Source: CAILZL01 sp050181835 (GTDB lineage: Bacteria; Pseudomonadota; Gammaproteobacteria; Steroidobacterales; Steroidobacteraceae). Taken from it: 64,000 bases of DNA. The translations under genes and the position numbers were made by a program. Below, in pieces: positions 34,624 through 43,515 of the stretch. Position 1 is the first letter of the stretch. Every line of letters starts with the position of its first letter. The notes below the pieces were generated by a model. It saw only the letters and a program-made list of their open reading frames with translations. It was not told the DNA's origin and did not search any database. Location of the stretch: contig JBFXCU010000011.1 of NCBI GenBank assembly GCA_050181835.1, positions 1 through 64,000 of the forward strand, in the 5' to 3' direction.

Positions 34624-34691
34624 GTAGGCTGGGATGAAATCCCAGCTCCGGACGCGATTCAGAATAATGCCGGGATTTCATCCCAGCCTAC
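34624..34691. repeat. Long inverted repeat (REP/MITE-like) upstream of rlmKL
   Basis: A 20-base arm GTAGGCTGGGATGAAATCCC (34624-34643) is repeated perfectly in inverse at 34672-34691, with two more matched pairs inside, around a 25-base spacer. Each arm also contains the short palindrome GGGATGAAATCCC-like. GTAGGCTGGGATGAAATCCC-type arms recur as dispersed intergenic repeats in many proteobacteria (general knowledge). It could act as a bidirectional terminator or be a non-autonomous transposed unit. Confidence 0.7.
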
Positions 34692-34835
34692 GGCACTTTG
34701 AGGGTAACGCTTTCAACAGCTGGAGGCCCCATATGTAGTTCCAAGTTCTGGTCAGTATTTTGATCTAGCTGTTTCATCTCACTAATAAATTGTCGCGGCT
34801 GCCACGCGCCTTCGAGATAAGTGCTCAGTAAGCAC

Positions 34836-35696
34836 TCATCCTAAATCCATCAACGCCCCATACAATTCCGGCCTGCGATCTCGATATACACCCCACGCAC
34901 GGCGATACTCACGAATCTCATCAAGATCAAAGTTGGCGGTAAGAATAGATTCACTGACACGATCAGCTTGCTCAATCACTGCGCCCGTGTGATCAGTAAT
35001 AAACGACGAGCCGTAATACTGCACCGACCATTGCTTGCCTTGCTCGACGCCGATCCGATTAGACGCGATCACCGGCACGATATTGGCGGCAGCATGACCT
35101 TGCATGGTGCGCTGCCAATGCGGCTGTGAATCAATACTGGGATCTTGCGGTTCAGCACCGATAGCAGTGGGATACAGCAATATTTCCGCGCCTTGCAGTG
35201 CCATGACACGTGCGCATTCGGGAAACCACTGATCCCAACAAATGCCCACGCCAATTACGCCATAACGTGTTGACCACACCTTGAAGCCAGTATTGCCGGG
35301 GGCGAAATAAAACTTTTCGTGATAGCCGGGGCTTTCGGGAATGTGCGCCTTGCGATAGACACCCATCAAACTGCCATCGGCATCAATCATCGCCACGCTG
35401 TTGTAGAACACTTGACCGCTGCGCTCGTACACGCTCACTGGCAACGCCACTTGCAACTCCTTGGCTACCACCTGCAAACGCTGCACAGCAGGGTTGTCAG
35501 TAATGGGCAGCGCCAGATCGAAATAGCTAGTGTCATGATCCTTGCAAAAGTACGGTGTCTCAAACAACTCTTGCAAACAAATAACTTGTGCGCCTTTGGC
35601 ATGCGCCATACGTACCATTCTTTCAGCACGCTGTAGATTCAGCGCACGATCTGCAACACATGTGAATTGCGTGGCGGCGACGGTAATTTGCTTCAT
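34836..35696 (-). CDS. aguB: N-carbamoylputrescine amidase
   Basis: Hydrolyses N-carbamoylputrescine to putrescine, CO2 and ammonia, the last step of the agmatine route from arginine. The 286-residue nitrilase-family protein shows the catalytic Glu in CLQELFETPYFCKDHD, Lys in YRKAHIPESPGYHEKFYF and Cys in GVGICWDQWFPE, with PYFCKDHD and IGAEPQDPSIDSQPHWQ typical of AguB. Start ATG 35696 (MKQITVAATQF). The partner agmatine deiminase AguA is not beside it. Putrescine import and degradation genes lie 5 kb away. Confidence 0.92.
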   Translation of the reverse strand: MKQITVAATQFTCVADRALNLQRAERMVRMAHAKGAQVICLQELFETPYFCKDHDTSYFDLALPITDNPAVQRLQVVAKELQVALPVSVYERSGQVFYNSVAMIDADGSLMGVYRKAHIPESPGYHEKFYFAPGNTGFKVWSTRYGVIGVGICWDQWFPECARVMALQGAEILLYPTAIGAEPQDPSIDSQPHWQRTMQGHAAANIVPVIASNRIGVEQGKQWSVQYYGSSFITDHTGAVIEQADRVSESILTANFDLDEIREYRRAWGVYRDRRPELYGALMDLG

Positions 35697-35724
35697 GCAA
35701 ACCTCATACGAATTCACTCAAGAC

Positions 35725-35766
35725 TCCCCTCTCCCAGTTACGAGAAAGGGGCTGGGGGAGAGGGGA
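35725..35766. repeat. Hairpin repeat between uppP and aguB
   Basis: TCCCCTCTCCC (35725-35735) and GGGAGAGGGGA (35756-35766) form a perfect 11-base stem around a 20-base loop containing CAGTTACGAGAAAGGGGCTG. Similar C/T-rich hairpins (CCCCTCTCCC with GGGAGAGGGG) are common dispersed intergenic repeats in proteobacteria. Its core is loosely like the repeats at 15044 and 26219. Both neighbours are on the minus strand, so it lies downstream of aguB. Confidence 0.6.
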
Positions 35767-35791
35767 CGATAAATTTAAATCCAGCTAGCCA

Positions 35792-36574
35792 TCAAACAAA
35801 CACCAATAAAAACGCACCCAACGCCAACCGATACCACGCGAACACGGTGAACTGATGCGTTTGGATATAACGCAGTAACCACTTCACGGCGATAAAGGCC
35901 ACGATCGCAGAAACCACAAAGCCAATGCCTAGCGCAGTCCAGTCTTCGTTAACGTGCTCGCCACTCTTAACGACCTTAAGCACCTCGTAACCCGTAGCGG
36001 CAAACATGGTGGGAATGCCCACCAAAAAGGCAAATTCGGTAGCTGCAGCACGCGAACTCAAGCCAGCCAACATCGCTGCAAAAATAGTCGCCGCAGAACG
36101 TGACGTTCCGGGAAACACCGCCGCCAGTATTTGCCCCAATCCCACTACCACGGCAACTTTCCACGTGACCTGCGTACTCACATCATGCCGACCAACATAA
36201 CGCTCGATAACAAAAATTGCCAAGCCGCCGATAATCAAGGCCCAAGCAACGGGTGCCACAGTTTCCGGCAACTCCAATCCCAATTGCTTAGCGGTAAAAC
36301 CACCCACTACAGTGATAAGAAAAGACGTGCTTAACTTAATGAGGTAGTCACGATTCTCAAGCTTAGCAAAGCCGAGCACCAAACCCCACAACCGTTGCCA
36401 GTAAATAAATACCACCGCCAGAATGGCACCGGCTTGAATGGCAATGTTGAACAAATCAGAACGCCGCCCAAGCCAATGCTCAGCAATCAACAAATGCCCG
36501 GTACTGGAAATCGGTAGAAATTCGGTGATGCCTTCAATGATACCCAGCAGAATCGTTTGTAGCAGGTGATCCAT
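35792..36574 (-). CDS. uppP: Undecaprenyl-diphosphatase UppP (BacA)
   Basis: Inner-membrane phosphatase recycling the C55 lipid carrier for cell-wall and polysaccharide synthesis. The 260-residue polytopic protein has the active-site segments GIIEGITEFLPISSTGHLLI (Glu-rich box) and FPGTSRSAATIFAAMLAGLS with the conserved serine and arginine. Lies two bases downstream of lnt on the same strand, so both envelope enzymes are probably cotranscribed. Confidence 0.95.
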   Translation of the reverse strand: MDHLLQTILLGIIEGITEFLPISSTGHLLIAEHWLGRRSDLFNIAIQAGAILAVVFIYWQRLWGLVLGFAKLENRDYLIKLSTSFLITVVGGFTAKQLGLELPETVAPVAWALIIGGLAIFVIERYVGRHDVSTQVTWKVAVVVGLGQILAAVFPGTSRSAATIFAAMLAGLSSRAAATEFAFLVGIPTMFAATGYEVLKVVKSGEHVNEDWTALGIGFVVSAIVAFIAVKWLLRYIQTHQFTVFAWYRLALGAFLLVFV

Positions 36575-36576
36575 AG

Positions 36577-38145
36577 TTATTCTTGTGTCTCAGTAAAATT
36601 TGCGTGTCCTACGCGGTACACACTCAGCATCGCCAGCAGCGAGCCCAGCAAGCACAGTAACAACACCGGCCAATTGCCAACTCGCGCATAGGGAGTCAAG
36701 CCAGTGCGCGGCTGTACAGTGCCAGTAAGCACTGCCACTTTAAAACGCGGCAGCGTTGCCATCACTTTACCATCGGCCGAAATCAGCGCCGAGATACCGT
36801 CATTGGCAGCGCGTACCATGTCGCGACCGCCTTCTAGGGCACGCATGCGGCTGATTTCCAGATGTTGCGGTGGTGCGCTGGAATCACCAAACCATGCGTC
36901 ATTGGTGACATTCACCAACAGCGTCGCTTGCTTCAGCACGGACAACTGCTCACTACCAAAACCATCTTCATAGCAGATGGTAATACCCAGCTTCTGCCCA
37001 GCCGCGCTCAATGCAGGTTGCTGTACATCACCAGCATTAAAGTCACTGTAGGGCAGACTCATCAACCGCAGCCAACTACGAACAAAGCTGGGCACCGGAA
37101 AAAACTCTGCAAATGGCACCAAGTGCCGCTTGTGGTACCACTGCACATCGTCAGCCAAAGCCAGCACGCCGTTGTAATACGCGTCCTTCCCAGCATCAAA
37201 GTGCAACAGCCCCATCACTACGTCGCTATTGGCAGCATGCGCCTCACTCCATAGCGCACTCAGGTAGTCAGTCAACTGATGCGCCAGATCCGGCAAAGCC
37301 GCTTCTGGCCAGACAATCAATTGCTTGCCAAAATGCGGCGTTGCCAGCTGGCGATACAAGGCTAAGGTTTTGTCGCGCCATTCCGGACTCCATTTATGAT
37401 CCTGTGGCACTGATGCCTGCACCACTGCTACTGAGACGGGTGCATCAATTTTCTGGGTCCACTCATGCTGCCAGAGTAGCCAAGCCGATAACCATGGCAG
37501 CGTTAGTGCCGCAAGTGCAATCACTCGTTGCCGACTGTTACCCAGCAACACACTTACCAATGCACCAGCACTCACCACACACACCAAGGTAACGCCATAC
37601 ACACCGAATAATGGCGCCAATCCCGCCAATGGCGAATCAATCTGCGCGTAACCCAACGACAGCCAGGGGAAGCCGCTTAAAAACCAACCGCGCCACCATT
37701 CCAGTAATACCCACAACATGGGCAAACCAACCAACCAGCGCAACAAACCAGATGCTGGCAGCAGGCGTGCCTGCGCGTAGCCTAACAGCGCAAGATACGC
37801 GCCCATGATGGCAACCAACGCCAGCATCAATAGCATCGCCACCCAGATCGGTGCACCACCAATCGTATGGACGCTGTGATACAGCCAGTAAGTACCGGCA
37901 AGGAAGGTACCGGAGTGAAACCAGAAGCCGATGGCCGCAGCCCGCTTGGGTGTTACGTCCTGCCAAGCAAGAAACAACCAGGCTGGACACACCATGGCTA
38001 ATGGCCAAACGCCCATCGGCGCAAATGCCAGCGCCATAGTGGCACCGACTACGAACGCAAACCATAACGCATGACGCGACAACCATGAGCTCAGGGCAGA
38101 TGGCGTGCGCAGAGTTTCCACCAATGGGCTGATTGCAGGCTTCAA
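36577..38145 (-). CDS. lnt: Apolipoprotein N-acyltransferase
   Basis: Inner-membrane enzyme adding the third acyl chain to lipoproteins. The product has several N-terminal helices (TMALAFAPMGVWPLAMV) and a periplasmic nitrilase-like domain with the catalytic Glu in LIVWPEAALPDL, Lys in HKRHLVPFAEF and Cys in LGITICYEDGFGSE, plus NVTNDAWFG. The start is uncertain: the frame is open to a GTG at 38226; I use TTG 38145, close behind GGAAGAAG, giving 522 residues against 512 in Escherichia coli. A GTG at 38118 is another option. Here lnt is separated from corC, which often precedes it in other gammaproteobacteria. Confidence 0.9.
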   Translation of the reverse strand: MKPAISPLVETLRTPSALSSWLSRHALWFAFVVGATMALAFAPMGVWPLAMVCPAWLFLAWQDVTPKRAAAIGFWFHSGTFLAGTYWLYHSVHTIGGAPIWVAMLLMLALVAIMGAYLALLGYAQARLLPASGLLRWLVGLPMLWVLLEWWRGWFLSGFPWLSLGYAQIDSPLAGLAPLFGVYGVTLVCVVSAGALVSVLLGNSRQRVIALAALTLPWLSAWLLWQHEWTQKIDAPVSVAVVQASVPQDHKWSPEWRDKTLALYRQLATPHFGKQLIVWPEAALPDLAHQLTDYLSALWSEAHAANSDVVMGLLHFDAGKDAYYNGVLALADDVQWYHKRHLVPFAEFFPVPSFVRSWLRLMSLPYSDFNAGDVQQPALSAAGQKLGITICYEDGFGSEQLSVLKQATLLVNVTNDAWFGDSSAPPQHLEISRMRALEGGRDMVRAANDGISALISADGKVMATLPRFKVAVLTGTVQPRTGLTPYARVGNWPVLLLCLLGSLLAMLSVYRVGHANFTETQE

Positions 38146-38378
38146 CAACAACTTCTTCCAGGATAGGCAGGTAACGCAAGCATGGCGCGGGATTATCACA
38201 CAGCCGACGTGACACAATTTGAACACACTGCATTAAACTGTCGATTCACACATTCAGCCGGAGACCACGCCGTTCCATGGCTTTTACGCTCGCCCATCCC
38301 GGCGCGGTGCTTCACGCCACCCAACTTGATCCATCCACACTGTAAGTCCCTGAATAGGACATCGCCTCGGAGTACATC

Positions 38379-38867
38379 ATGACCTTCTACGACATTGAAG
38401 TACGCACCATCGATGGCATTGCACAAAGCTTGGCCACTTACCGTGGCAAAACGCTGTTGATCGTCAATGTTGCCAGCAAGTGTGGGTTCACTCCGCAGTA
38501 CACCGGCTTGGAAAAACTGTACCGCCAGTATCGCGAACACGGCCTGGTCGTGCTGGGCTTTCCCTGCGATCAATTCGGCCATCAGGAACCGGGCGATGAA
38601 GCGGCGATAAAAGGCTTCTGCAGTTTGAACTATGACATCAGCTTTCCGCTATTCGCCAAGCTGGAAGTCAACGGCACTAACACGCATCCTTTATATCAGC
38701 ACCTGAAATCGGCGCAGCCGGGCTTGCTGGGCACAGAGGCGATCAAATGGAATTTCACCAAGTTTCTGGTGGATGCGCAGGGCAAGGTATGCAAACGCTA
38801 CGCACCCACTGATACCCCGGAGAGTCTCGTGAGCGATATCGAAACCCTGCTGCCAACCATCGCATGA
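38379..38867 (+). CDS. Glutathione peroxidase (cysteine form)
   Basis: Thioredoxin-fold peroxidase reducing hydroperoxides with glutathione or thioredoxin. The 162-residue protein shows the peroxidatic cysteine in NVASKCGFTPQYTGLEKLY, GFPCDQFGHQEPG with the resolving-type cysteine and catalytic glutamine, and KWNFTKFLVDAQG with tryptophan and asparagine of the catalytic tetrad. No signal peptide, so cytoplasmic. The stop overlaps the start of the following GNAT gene (ATGA). Confidence 0.93.
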   Translation: MTFYDIEVRTIDGIAQSLATYRGKTLLIVNVASKCGFTPQYTGLEKLYRQYREHGLVVLGFPCDQFGHQEPGDEAAIKGFCSLNYDISFPLFAKLEVNGTNTHPLYQHLKSAQPGLLGTEAIKWNFTKFLVDAQGKVCKRYAPTDTPESLVSDIETLLPTIA

Positions 38868-39160
38868 GCACGGCCAGCACCATGCAGGTTATAGACAATC
38901 CAGCACGCTCCCGTTACGAGCTGCAGGTGGCCGGCCAACTAGCCTTCATCGATTATCGACGTAATGCCGGAGTGGTCTCCATGACCTATGCCAAAGTCCC
39001 TGCTGAACTAAACGGTCGTGGCATCGGCGCAACGCTAGTCAAAGGTGCATTGGAACTGGCTCGCGCACAAGGCGAACAGGTCATCCCACTATGCTCCTTT
39101 ATTGCCACCTACATCCAGCGCCACCCCGAGTACACACAGCTGCTAGCCACGCGCGGATAA
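38864..39160 (+). CDS. Small GNAT-family N-acetyltransferase (YjdJ-like)
   Basis: A 98-residue minimal acetyltransferase of the single-domain family found in many bacteria. It contains LAFIDYRRNAGVVSMTYAKV, the acetyl-CoA pyrophosphate loop as LNGRGIGATLVKGALELA, and the C-terminal LCSFIATYIQRHPEYTQLL typical of this family. Substrate unknown. Translationally coupled to the glutathione peroxidase gene. A second in-frame ATG is at 38882, and either start is possible. Confidence 0.88.
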   Translation: MSTASTMQVIDNPARSRYELQVAGQLAFIDYRRNAGVVSMTYAKVPAELNGRGIGATLVKGALELARAQGEQVIPLCSFIATYIQRHPEYTQLLATRG

Positions 39161-39225
39161 TTCCAGCGCCTCACGTCGCACATCACAAAGTCCGCGACCG
39201 CTTCCGGTCAAGTTTTTGGCGTTAT

Positions 39226-39261
39226 GCCCGTTAACTGGGCAGGAAGCCTCACCTCGTGAGG
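39226..39261 (+). promoter_or_regulatory. Two small hairpins in the leader of the MSHA operon
   Basis: GCCC gttaact GGGC (39226-39240) and CCTCAC ctc GTGAGG (39247-39261) are adjacent inverted repeats about 35-70 bases upstream of mshI. Neither is followed by a T run. They could be operator sites or leader structure controlling the pilus operon. The first mshI codon is set by GGAGG at 39284-39288. Confidence 0.25.
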
Positions 39262-39293
39262 TGTAATCGCCAACTAGTGCGCCGGAGGCCCGT

Positions 39294-40232
39294 GTGTTTT
39301 CGCTGTGGAAAAAGAACTCCAGACAATCTTGGCGGGCCGGATTTTTTCCGAATCAGCATGACACGGCGCTGGCCATTGTCCAGCACCGTGCCGGTCAACT
39401 CCCATTGCTGCATCACTGTGACAGCCACCCCGGCAGTGGTACCTCACCACAACAGGTGCTGGCCATGCCTTCGCAGTCGCGTGTATTGGCGCGTGCGCCC
39501 ATCAGTGGCGTGATCAGCAGTGAAGACTACCAACTGTTGCAAGTGGAAGCACCAGAAGTACCTGCCACCGAAATGCGTGCAGCAGTGCGCTGGAAACTAC
39601 GCGACCTCATCAACTTCCCCGTTGATGAAGCGGTCGTAGATGTATTCGATACACCGATATCACCGCGCCATGGTCAACAGAAAAAAGTGTATGCGGTAGC
39701 GGCGCGTACTGAATCCGTACAACGCCTGATAGATCTGCTCAAACCACGATCGCGCGGCTTTGATGCCATCGACATTCCGGAAATGTGCTTACGCAACCTG
39801 AGTGCCTTACTGCCACAGGACGAACGTGGCGTTGCTTTGTTGGCACTGAGCGATAATTTTGCCCAACTACTATTAACACGACAAGGCACGCTGTACTTAT
39901 CGCGTCGCATTGAACTGAACCGAGTCAATTTTGGCATTGACGCACCAGAATTGATTGATACAGCCAGCCTGGCACTGGAAATCCAGCGCTCAGTCGACTA
40001 CTACGAAAGTCATTACGACCTACCCGCCATATCCGCCTTGGTTATCGCTCCCAACAATGACGAAGCAAAAACATTAGCTATTCAATTGCAGAGCGAAATC
40101 AGCGCACGCATCAGTCTCTTTGAAGCGGAGCAGCACTTTGAAATCAGTGCAGATACCAAAGCAATCAGCAATTGGTCCAGCCTGATCGCGCTGGGTGCAG
40201 CATTACGCAGCAAGAAGGCACACCTCTCATGA
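39294..40232 (+). CDS. mshI: MSHA biogenesis protein MshI (PilM-like)
   Basis: Cytoplasmic actin-like component of the pilus inner-membrane platform. The 312-residue product has an N-terminal FSLWKKNS segment, the PilM-like core with AAVRWKLRDLINFPVDEAVV, YAVAARTESVQRLIDLLK and FDAIDIPEMCLRN, and a C-terminal SLIALGAALRSK. Start codon GTG at 39294, five bases after GGAGG. First gene of the locus; it overlaps the next by ATGA. Confidence 0.88.
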   Translation: MFSLWKKNSRQSWRAGFFPNQHDTALAIVQHRAGQLPLLHHCDSHPGSGTSPQQVLAMPSQSRVLARAPISGVISSEDYQLLQVEAPEVPATEMRAAVRWKLRDLINFPVDEAVVDVFDTPISPRHGQQKKVYAVAARTESVQRLIDLLKPRSRGFDAIDIPEMCLRNLSALLPQDERGVALLALSDNFAQLLLTRQGTLYLSRRIELNRVNFGIDAPELIDTASLALEIQRSVDYYESHYDLPAISALVIAPNNDEAKTLAIQLQSEISARISLFEAEQHFEISADTKAISNWSSLIALGAALRSKKAHLS

Positions 40233-40891
40233 CCATGCCGCTGCAGCAAGTCAATCTGTATCAACACACCACATCGCGCGGCTTGACGGGATTTTCCGCT
40301 CGCTCGTCGCTACTGACGTTAGGCGTGGTCCTGGTCGCACTACTAGCAATGTGGGTGTATGGCCGTTGGCAACTTAATCTGCTGGAACGCAACATTGCCA
40401 ATATCAACGCACAACGAGAGCAACAGCAAGCGCTGCAGTTCTCAACCGGTGACACCAACGTGATGCCTACTGATCCTGATCAGGTAGCCGCACTACTTAC
40501 ACAACTACAAGACATTGTCACACAACGTCAGCGCAGCTTGGCAATACTGAGCTCACAGTTGGACAAAACCATCGGCTTTACTCCGCGACTGGAGGCCCTA
40601 TCCAGAGGACACATGACAGGCGTGTGGCTGGATCACATCCTGCTAACCAACATCACGGGTATCGCCAGCATTGGCGGCGGCGCGGTCAGCGTCGAATTGA
40701 TTCCGCGCTACTTGAATGGTCTGGCCAACGAAAAAACCTTAAGCGGCACGGTATTCAATGAATTTCGCATTGAAGATCCCAAGGCCAGTGATGTGCAGAG
40801 CGGCGCAAACGATGAGCCCCCATCGGCCACGCGTGGTTATCGATTCAGCGCCAGTCAGAACCAACCCGGTGGCACAGCGCAGCCAGGATAG
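40229..40891 (+). CDS. PilN-like inner-membrane pilus assembly protein
   Basis: A bitopic protein of 220 residues: short cytoplasmic start (MPLQQVNLYQ, the PilN signature that contacts the PilM groove), one membrane helix (LLTLGVVLVALLAMWVYG), coiled coil (NLLERNIANINAQREQQQAL) and a periplasmic domain. It corresponds to the PilN-like product encoded after mshI in MSHA loci. The ATG overlaps the mshI stop. A longer frame upstream overlaps mshI and is rejected. Confidence 0.8.
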   Translation: MTMPLQQVNLYQHTTSRGLTGFSARSSLLTLGVVLVALLAMWVYGRWQLNLLERNIANINAQREQQQALQFSTGDTNVMPTDPDQVAALLTQLQDIVTQRQRSLAILSSQLDKTIGFTPRLEALSRGHMTGVWLDHILLTNITGIASIGGGAVSVELIPRYLNGLANEKTLSGTVFNEFRIEDPKASDVQSGANDEPPSATRGYRFSASQNQPGGTAQPG

Positions 40892-40897
40892 CCACAC

Positions 40898-41530
40898 ATG
40901 AGCTCATCGTTGAACAACCTGATCGAAAAATTCGACCGCTTGGCCATACGTGAGCGGGTGCTGCTGTGGGGCATTGCGCTACTGGTCATTACACTGACCT
41001 GGTATACCCAGCTACAAGAACCAGTCGATGCTCGCTACACCGCCATCATGGCGGAGTTGGGTGACACTGATCCTGCCAACTCCGAAAGCTCATTGTCGCG
41101 GACCAATGCTGCACTACAAGAAATAATCACGCTGCGTGAACAGATACAGCAATACGACCAGCAACTGAAAAGCGCCAGCAATGGCTTGATCTCAGCAACG
41201 CAAATGAATGCAGTCATACATGAATTGCTGGATAAGCAAGCCTCGTTGCAGCTAATCAACCTTAACAATGAACCGACCAGAGAACTAGCCAGCAACGAAA
41301 GCCATGACCCAGAAGCGATAGCGGCCAACTCCGGGGTCTATCTGCACCCTGTACAGATAACCATTGAGGGCCAGTTCAACGACATCCTTCGCTACCTACG
41401 CAGTCTGGAAGCCTCCGACTGGCGCTTTAACTGGCAGAGTTTTGAATTGAATACGACACACTATCCAATCAGTCGCGCCCGTATTGAAATCAGCACCCTG
41501 AGCCTGGATCAAAGCTTACTGGGAATATGA
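40898..41530 (+). CDS. mshJ: MSHA biogenesis protein MshJ (PilO-like)
   Basis: A 210-residue bitopic membrane protein with one helix near the N-terminus (VLLWGIALLVITLTWYTQL), a periplasmic coiled coil (RTNAALQEIITLREQIQQYD) and a ferredoxin-like C-terminal domain (VQITIEGQFNDILRYLRSLE, DWRFNWQSFEL). It is the usual PilO/MshJ layout. Begins 6 bases after the PilN-like gene and ends one base before mshK. Confidence 0.85.
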   Translation: MSSSLNNLIEKFDRLAIRERVLLWGIALLVITLTWYTQLQEPVDARYTAIMAELGDTDPANSESSLSRTNAALQEIITLREQIQQYDQQLKSASNGLISATQMNAVIHELLDKQASLQLINLNNEPTRELASNESHDPEAIAANSGVYLHPVQITIEGQFNDILRYLRSLEASDWRFNWQSFELNTTHYPISRARIEISTLSLDQSLLGI

Positions 41531-41531
41531 T

Positions 41532-41915
41532 ATGCAGCACTCCAGCTTCCACTCACGACTCGCTGCTACAACCATCGCCCTGCCACTGAGCATTGGGTTA
41601 TGCCAACCATTGGCAGCACAACAACTCACCGACCCTACTCGCCCCTATACAGGCAGTAGTAGCAACCTCAATCGCACTCCAGACAAACCCAGACAGGCGC
41701 AACTTCAAGCCATCTATAGCTTTAATGGACAACGACTGGCAATCATTGACGGTACGTTGGTTCATGAAGGCGATCAACTCGCAAGCCTGCGCATTGACAA
41801 AATTGCCGATGACCACGTGCGCTATGTACGCAATGGCGTCATCGGCTTATTACTTCTCCATCCAACCCCATCGTCGGTACAGATTAGCTCGACTCGCTTG
41901 CAGGACACTCCATGA
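41532..41915 (+). CDS. mshK: MSHA biogenesis protein MshK (PilP-like)
   Basis: A 127-residue exported protein with a signal peptide (ending near LAAQQL). The mature part DPTRPY, then LQAIYSFNGQRLAIIDGTLV and EGDQLASLRIDKIADDHVRY, resembles the secretin-linking HR domain of PilP/GspC proteins. It should connect the inner-membrane platform with the MshL secretin. Overlaps mshL by ATGA. Confidence 0.8.
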   Translation: MQHSSFHSRLAATTIALPLSIGLCQPLAAQQLTDPTRPYTGSSSNLNRTPDKPRQAQLQAIYSFNGQRLAIIDGTLVHEGDQLASLRIDKIADDHVRYVRNGVIGLLLLHPTPSSVQISSTRLQDTP

Positions 41916-43498
41916 AACGCCTAATACCGTTACTGTCTATTTTGCTGCTGTTGCATACCCTGACAAGCACCGCCAGCACACCTGCGTTGAGTAGTGACGC
42001 GAGCGAGTTTCGCTTTGATGTTGCAGTCAATGACGCACCCGCTCGTGCGTTCTTTCAAGGACTGGTAACAGGCACGACACAGAATATCCTGATTCATCCA
42101 GACCTGTCTGGCCGCATTTCGATGACGTTGAAGAATGTCACGCTACAAGAAACCTTGCAGGCCACTCGCGATCTGTACGGCTACGACTTCAAGTCCACTC
42201 GCTCGGGTTATCTAATCCTGCCAGCCACCATACAGGTAAAGATATATCAGCTTAATTATCTGGATCTGCAACGTCATGGTGTTTCCAACACCCGCATCAG
42301 CTCAGGCCAGATTACTCAGGGTAATAACTCCAGTTACAGCGACGGCGGTAGCGCCTCCGTCGGCAGTACAGCCAGCGAGGGTGAATCCGCATCAAGTGGC
42401 CTGGACATGAGCAGCACTTCAGTAGTTACTCGCACCGACTCAGATTTCTGGAGCAATGTTGAAACCAACCTGAAATCCATCGTTGGTGATCAAGCTGACC
42501 GCAGCGTAGTAATCAATCGTCAGTCAGGGTTAGTGGTAGTACGCGCCATGCCCAATGAACTCAGTCATGTCGGTGACTACCTGCAACAGTTATCCAGCAT
42601 TGTCTCGCGCCAAGTCATTCTGGAAGCAAAAATTGTCGAAGTAGAATTAAGCGACGGTTTTCAGGCCGGTATCAACTGGGCCTCGGTTATTAACAATGGC
42701 AATAGTAATTACTTTGTTGGACAGGCCGCACCAGCAGGCGGATTCAATTCAGATCCGTTTGCCTCAACTGGCAACTCCGTCACTGTCGGTCCGGGCAATC
42801 CCGTCACCAACCTGGTTACCAGCGCACTGGGTGGTGCCTTTACGTTAGCGGCTGATTTTTCCGATTTTAATACATTCATCGAATTGCTAGGCACACAGGG
42901 GCAAACTCATGTGCTGTCCAGTCCGCGCGTATCAACATTGAACAATCAGAAAGCCATCATCAAGGCTGGCAGCGATGAGTTTTTTGTCACCAAGGTAACC
43001 AATAACACCGTCACCGGCACCGCCACCTCAAGCACGCGTGACGTAGAACTGACGCCCTTTTTTTCTGGCGTGGCACTGGATGTCACACCGCAAATCAGTG
43101 ATGACGGCAGCGTCATTTTGCATGTTCATCCTACCGTCAGCGAAGTCACCGATCAGATCAAGACACTTACCATGTCCGGCACCACCGATGTGTTGCCGTT
43201 GGCGCTTAGCCAGATACGTGAATCAGACAACATCGTCAAAGCTCGTAGTGGCCAGCTGGTCGTGATTGGCGGACTGATGCGTGAAAGCCGTAGTGACAAT
43301 AAGTATCGGACGCCCTTCCTGAGCGACATTCCCCTGCTGGGCAAGCTGTTCCAGAGTCGGCGTAAGCAGTCGAGCACCGTCGAGCTGGTGATATTGCTAC
43401 GACCGATTGTTGTCAATGATAACGACTGGGACAAGCTGTCCAGCGACGCACTGTCTGCCGTCACTCCAACCAATAGCGCCCACAACGTTAACCAATAG
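41912..43498 (+). CDS. mshL: MSHA secretin MshL
   Basis: Outer-membrane secretin through which the pilus exits. The 528-residue precursor has a signal peptide (LLSILLLLHTLTSTASTPA), N-terminal secretin domains (FRFDVAVNDAPARAFFQGLV, NILIHPDLSGRISMTLKNV), a Ser/Gly-rich linker at about 130-165, and the C-terminal secretin domain with RQVILEAKIVEVELSDGFQA, VLSSPRVSTLNNQKAIIKAG and the exit signature VIGGLMRES followed by IPLLGKLF. The stop is TAG. Next gene mshE follows after 17 bases; MshM and MshN, which intervene in Vibrio, are absent. Confidence 0.92.
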   Translation: MKRLIPLLSILLLLHTLTSTASTPALSSDASEFRFDVAVNDAPARAFFQGLVTGTTQNILIHPDLSGRISMTLKNVTLQETLQATRDLYGYDFKSTRSGYLILPATIQVKIYQLNYLDLQRHGVSNTRISSGQITQGNNSSYSDGGSASVGSTASEGESASSGLDMSSTSVVTRTDSDFWSNVETNLKSIVGDQADRSVVINRQSGLVVVRAMPNELSHVGDYLQQLSSIVSRQVILEAKIVEVELSDGFQAGINWASVINNGNSNYFVGQAAPAGGFNSDPFASTGNSVTVGPGNPVTNLVTSALGGAFTLAADFSDFNTFIELLGTQGQTHVLSSPRVSTLNNQKAIIKAGSDEFFVTKVTNNTVTGTATSSTRDVELTPFFSGVALDVTPQISDDGSVILHVHPTVSEVTDQIKTLTMSGTTDVLPLALSQIRESDNIVKARSGQLVVIGGLMRESRSDNKYRTPFLSDIPLLGKLFQSRRKQSSTVELVILLRPIVVNDNDWDKLSSDALSAVTPTNSAHNVNQ

Positions 43499-43515
43499 CA
43501 ATCAAGCCAATCACC

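Noticed and set aside
37637..38233. Alternative minus-strand frame of about 200 codons inside lnt
   Set aside because: Out-of-frame reading of lnt, which has all catalytic residues in its own frame.
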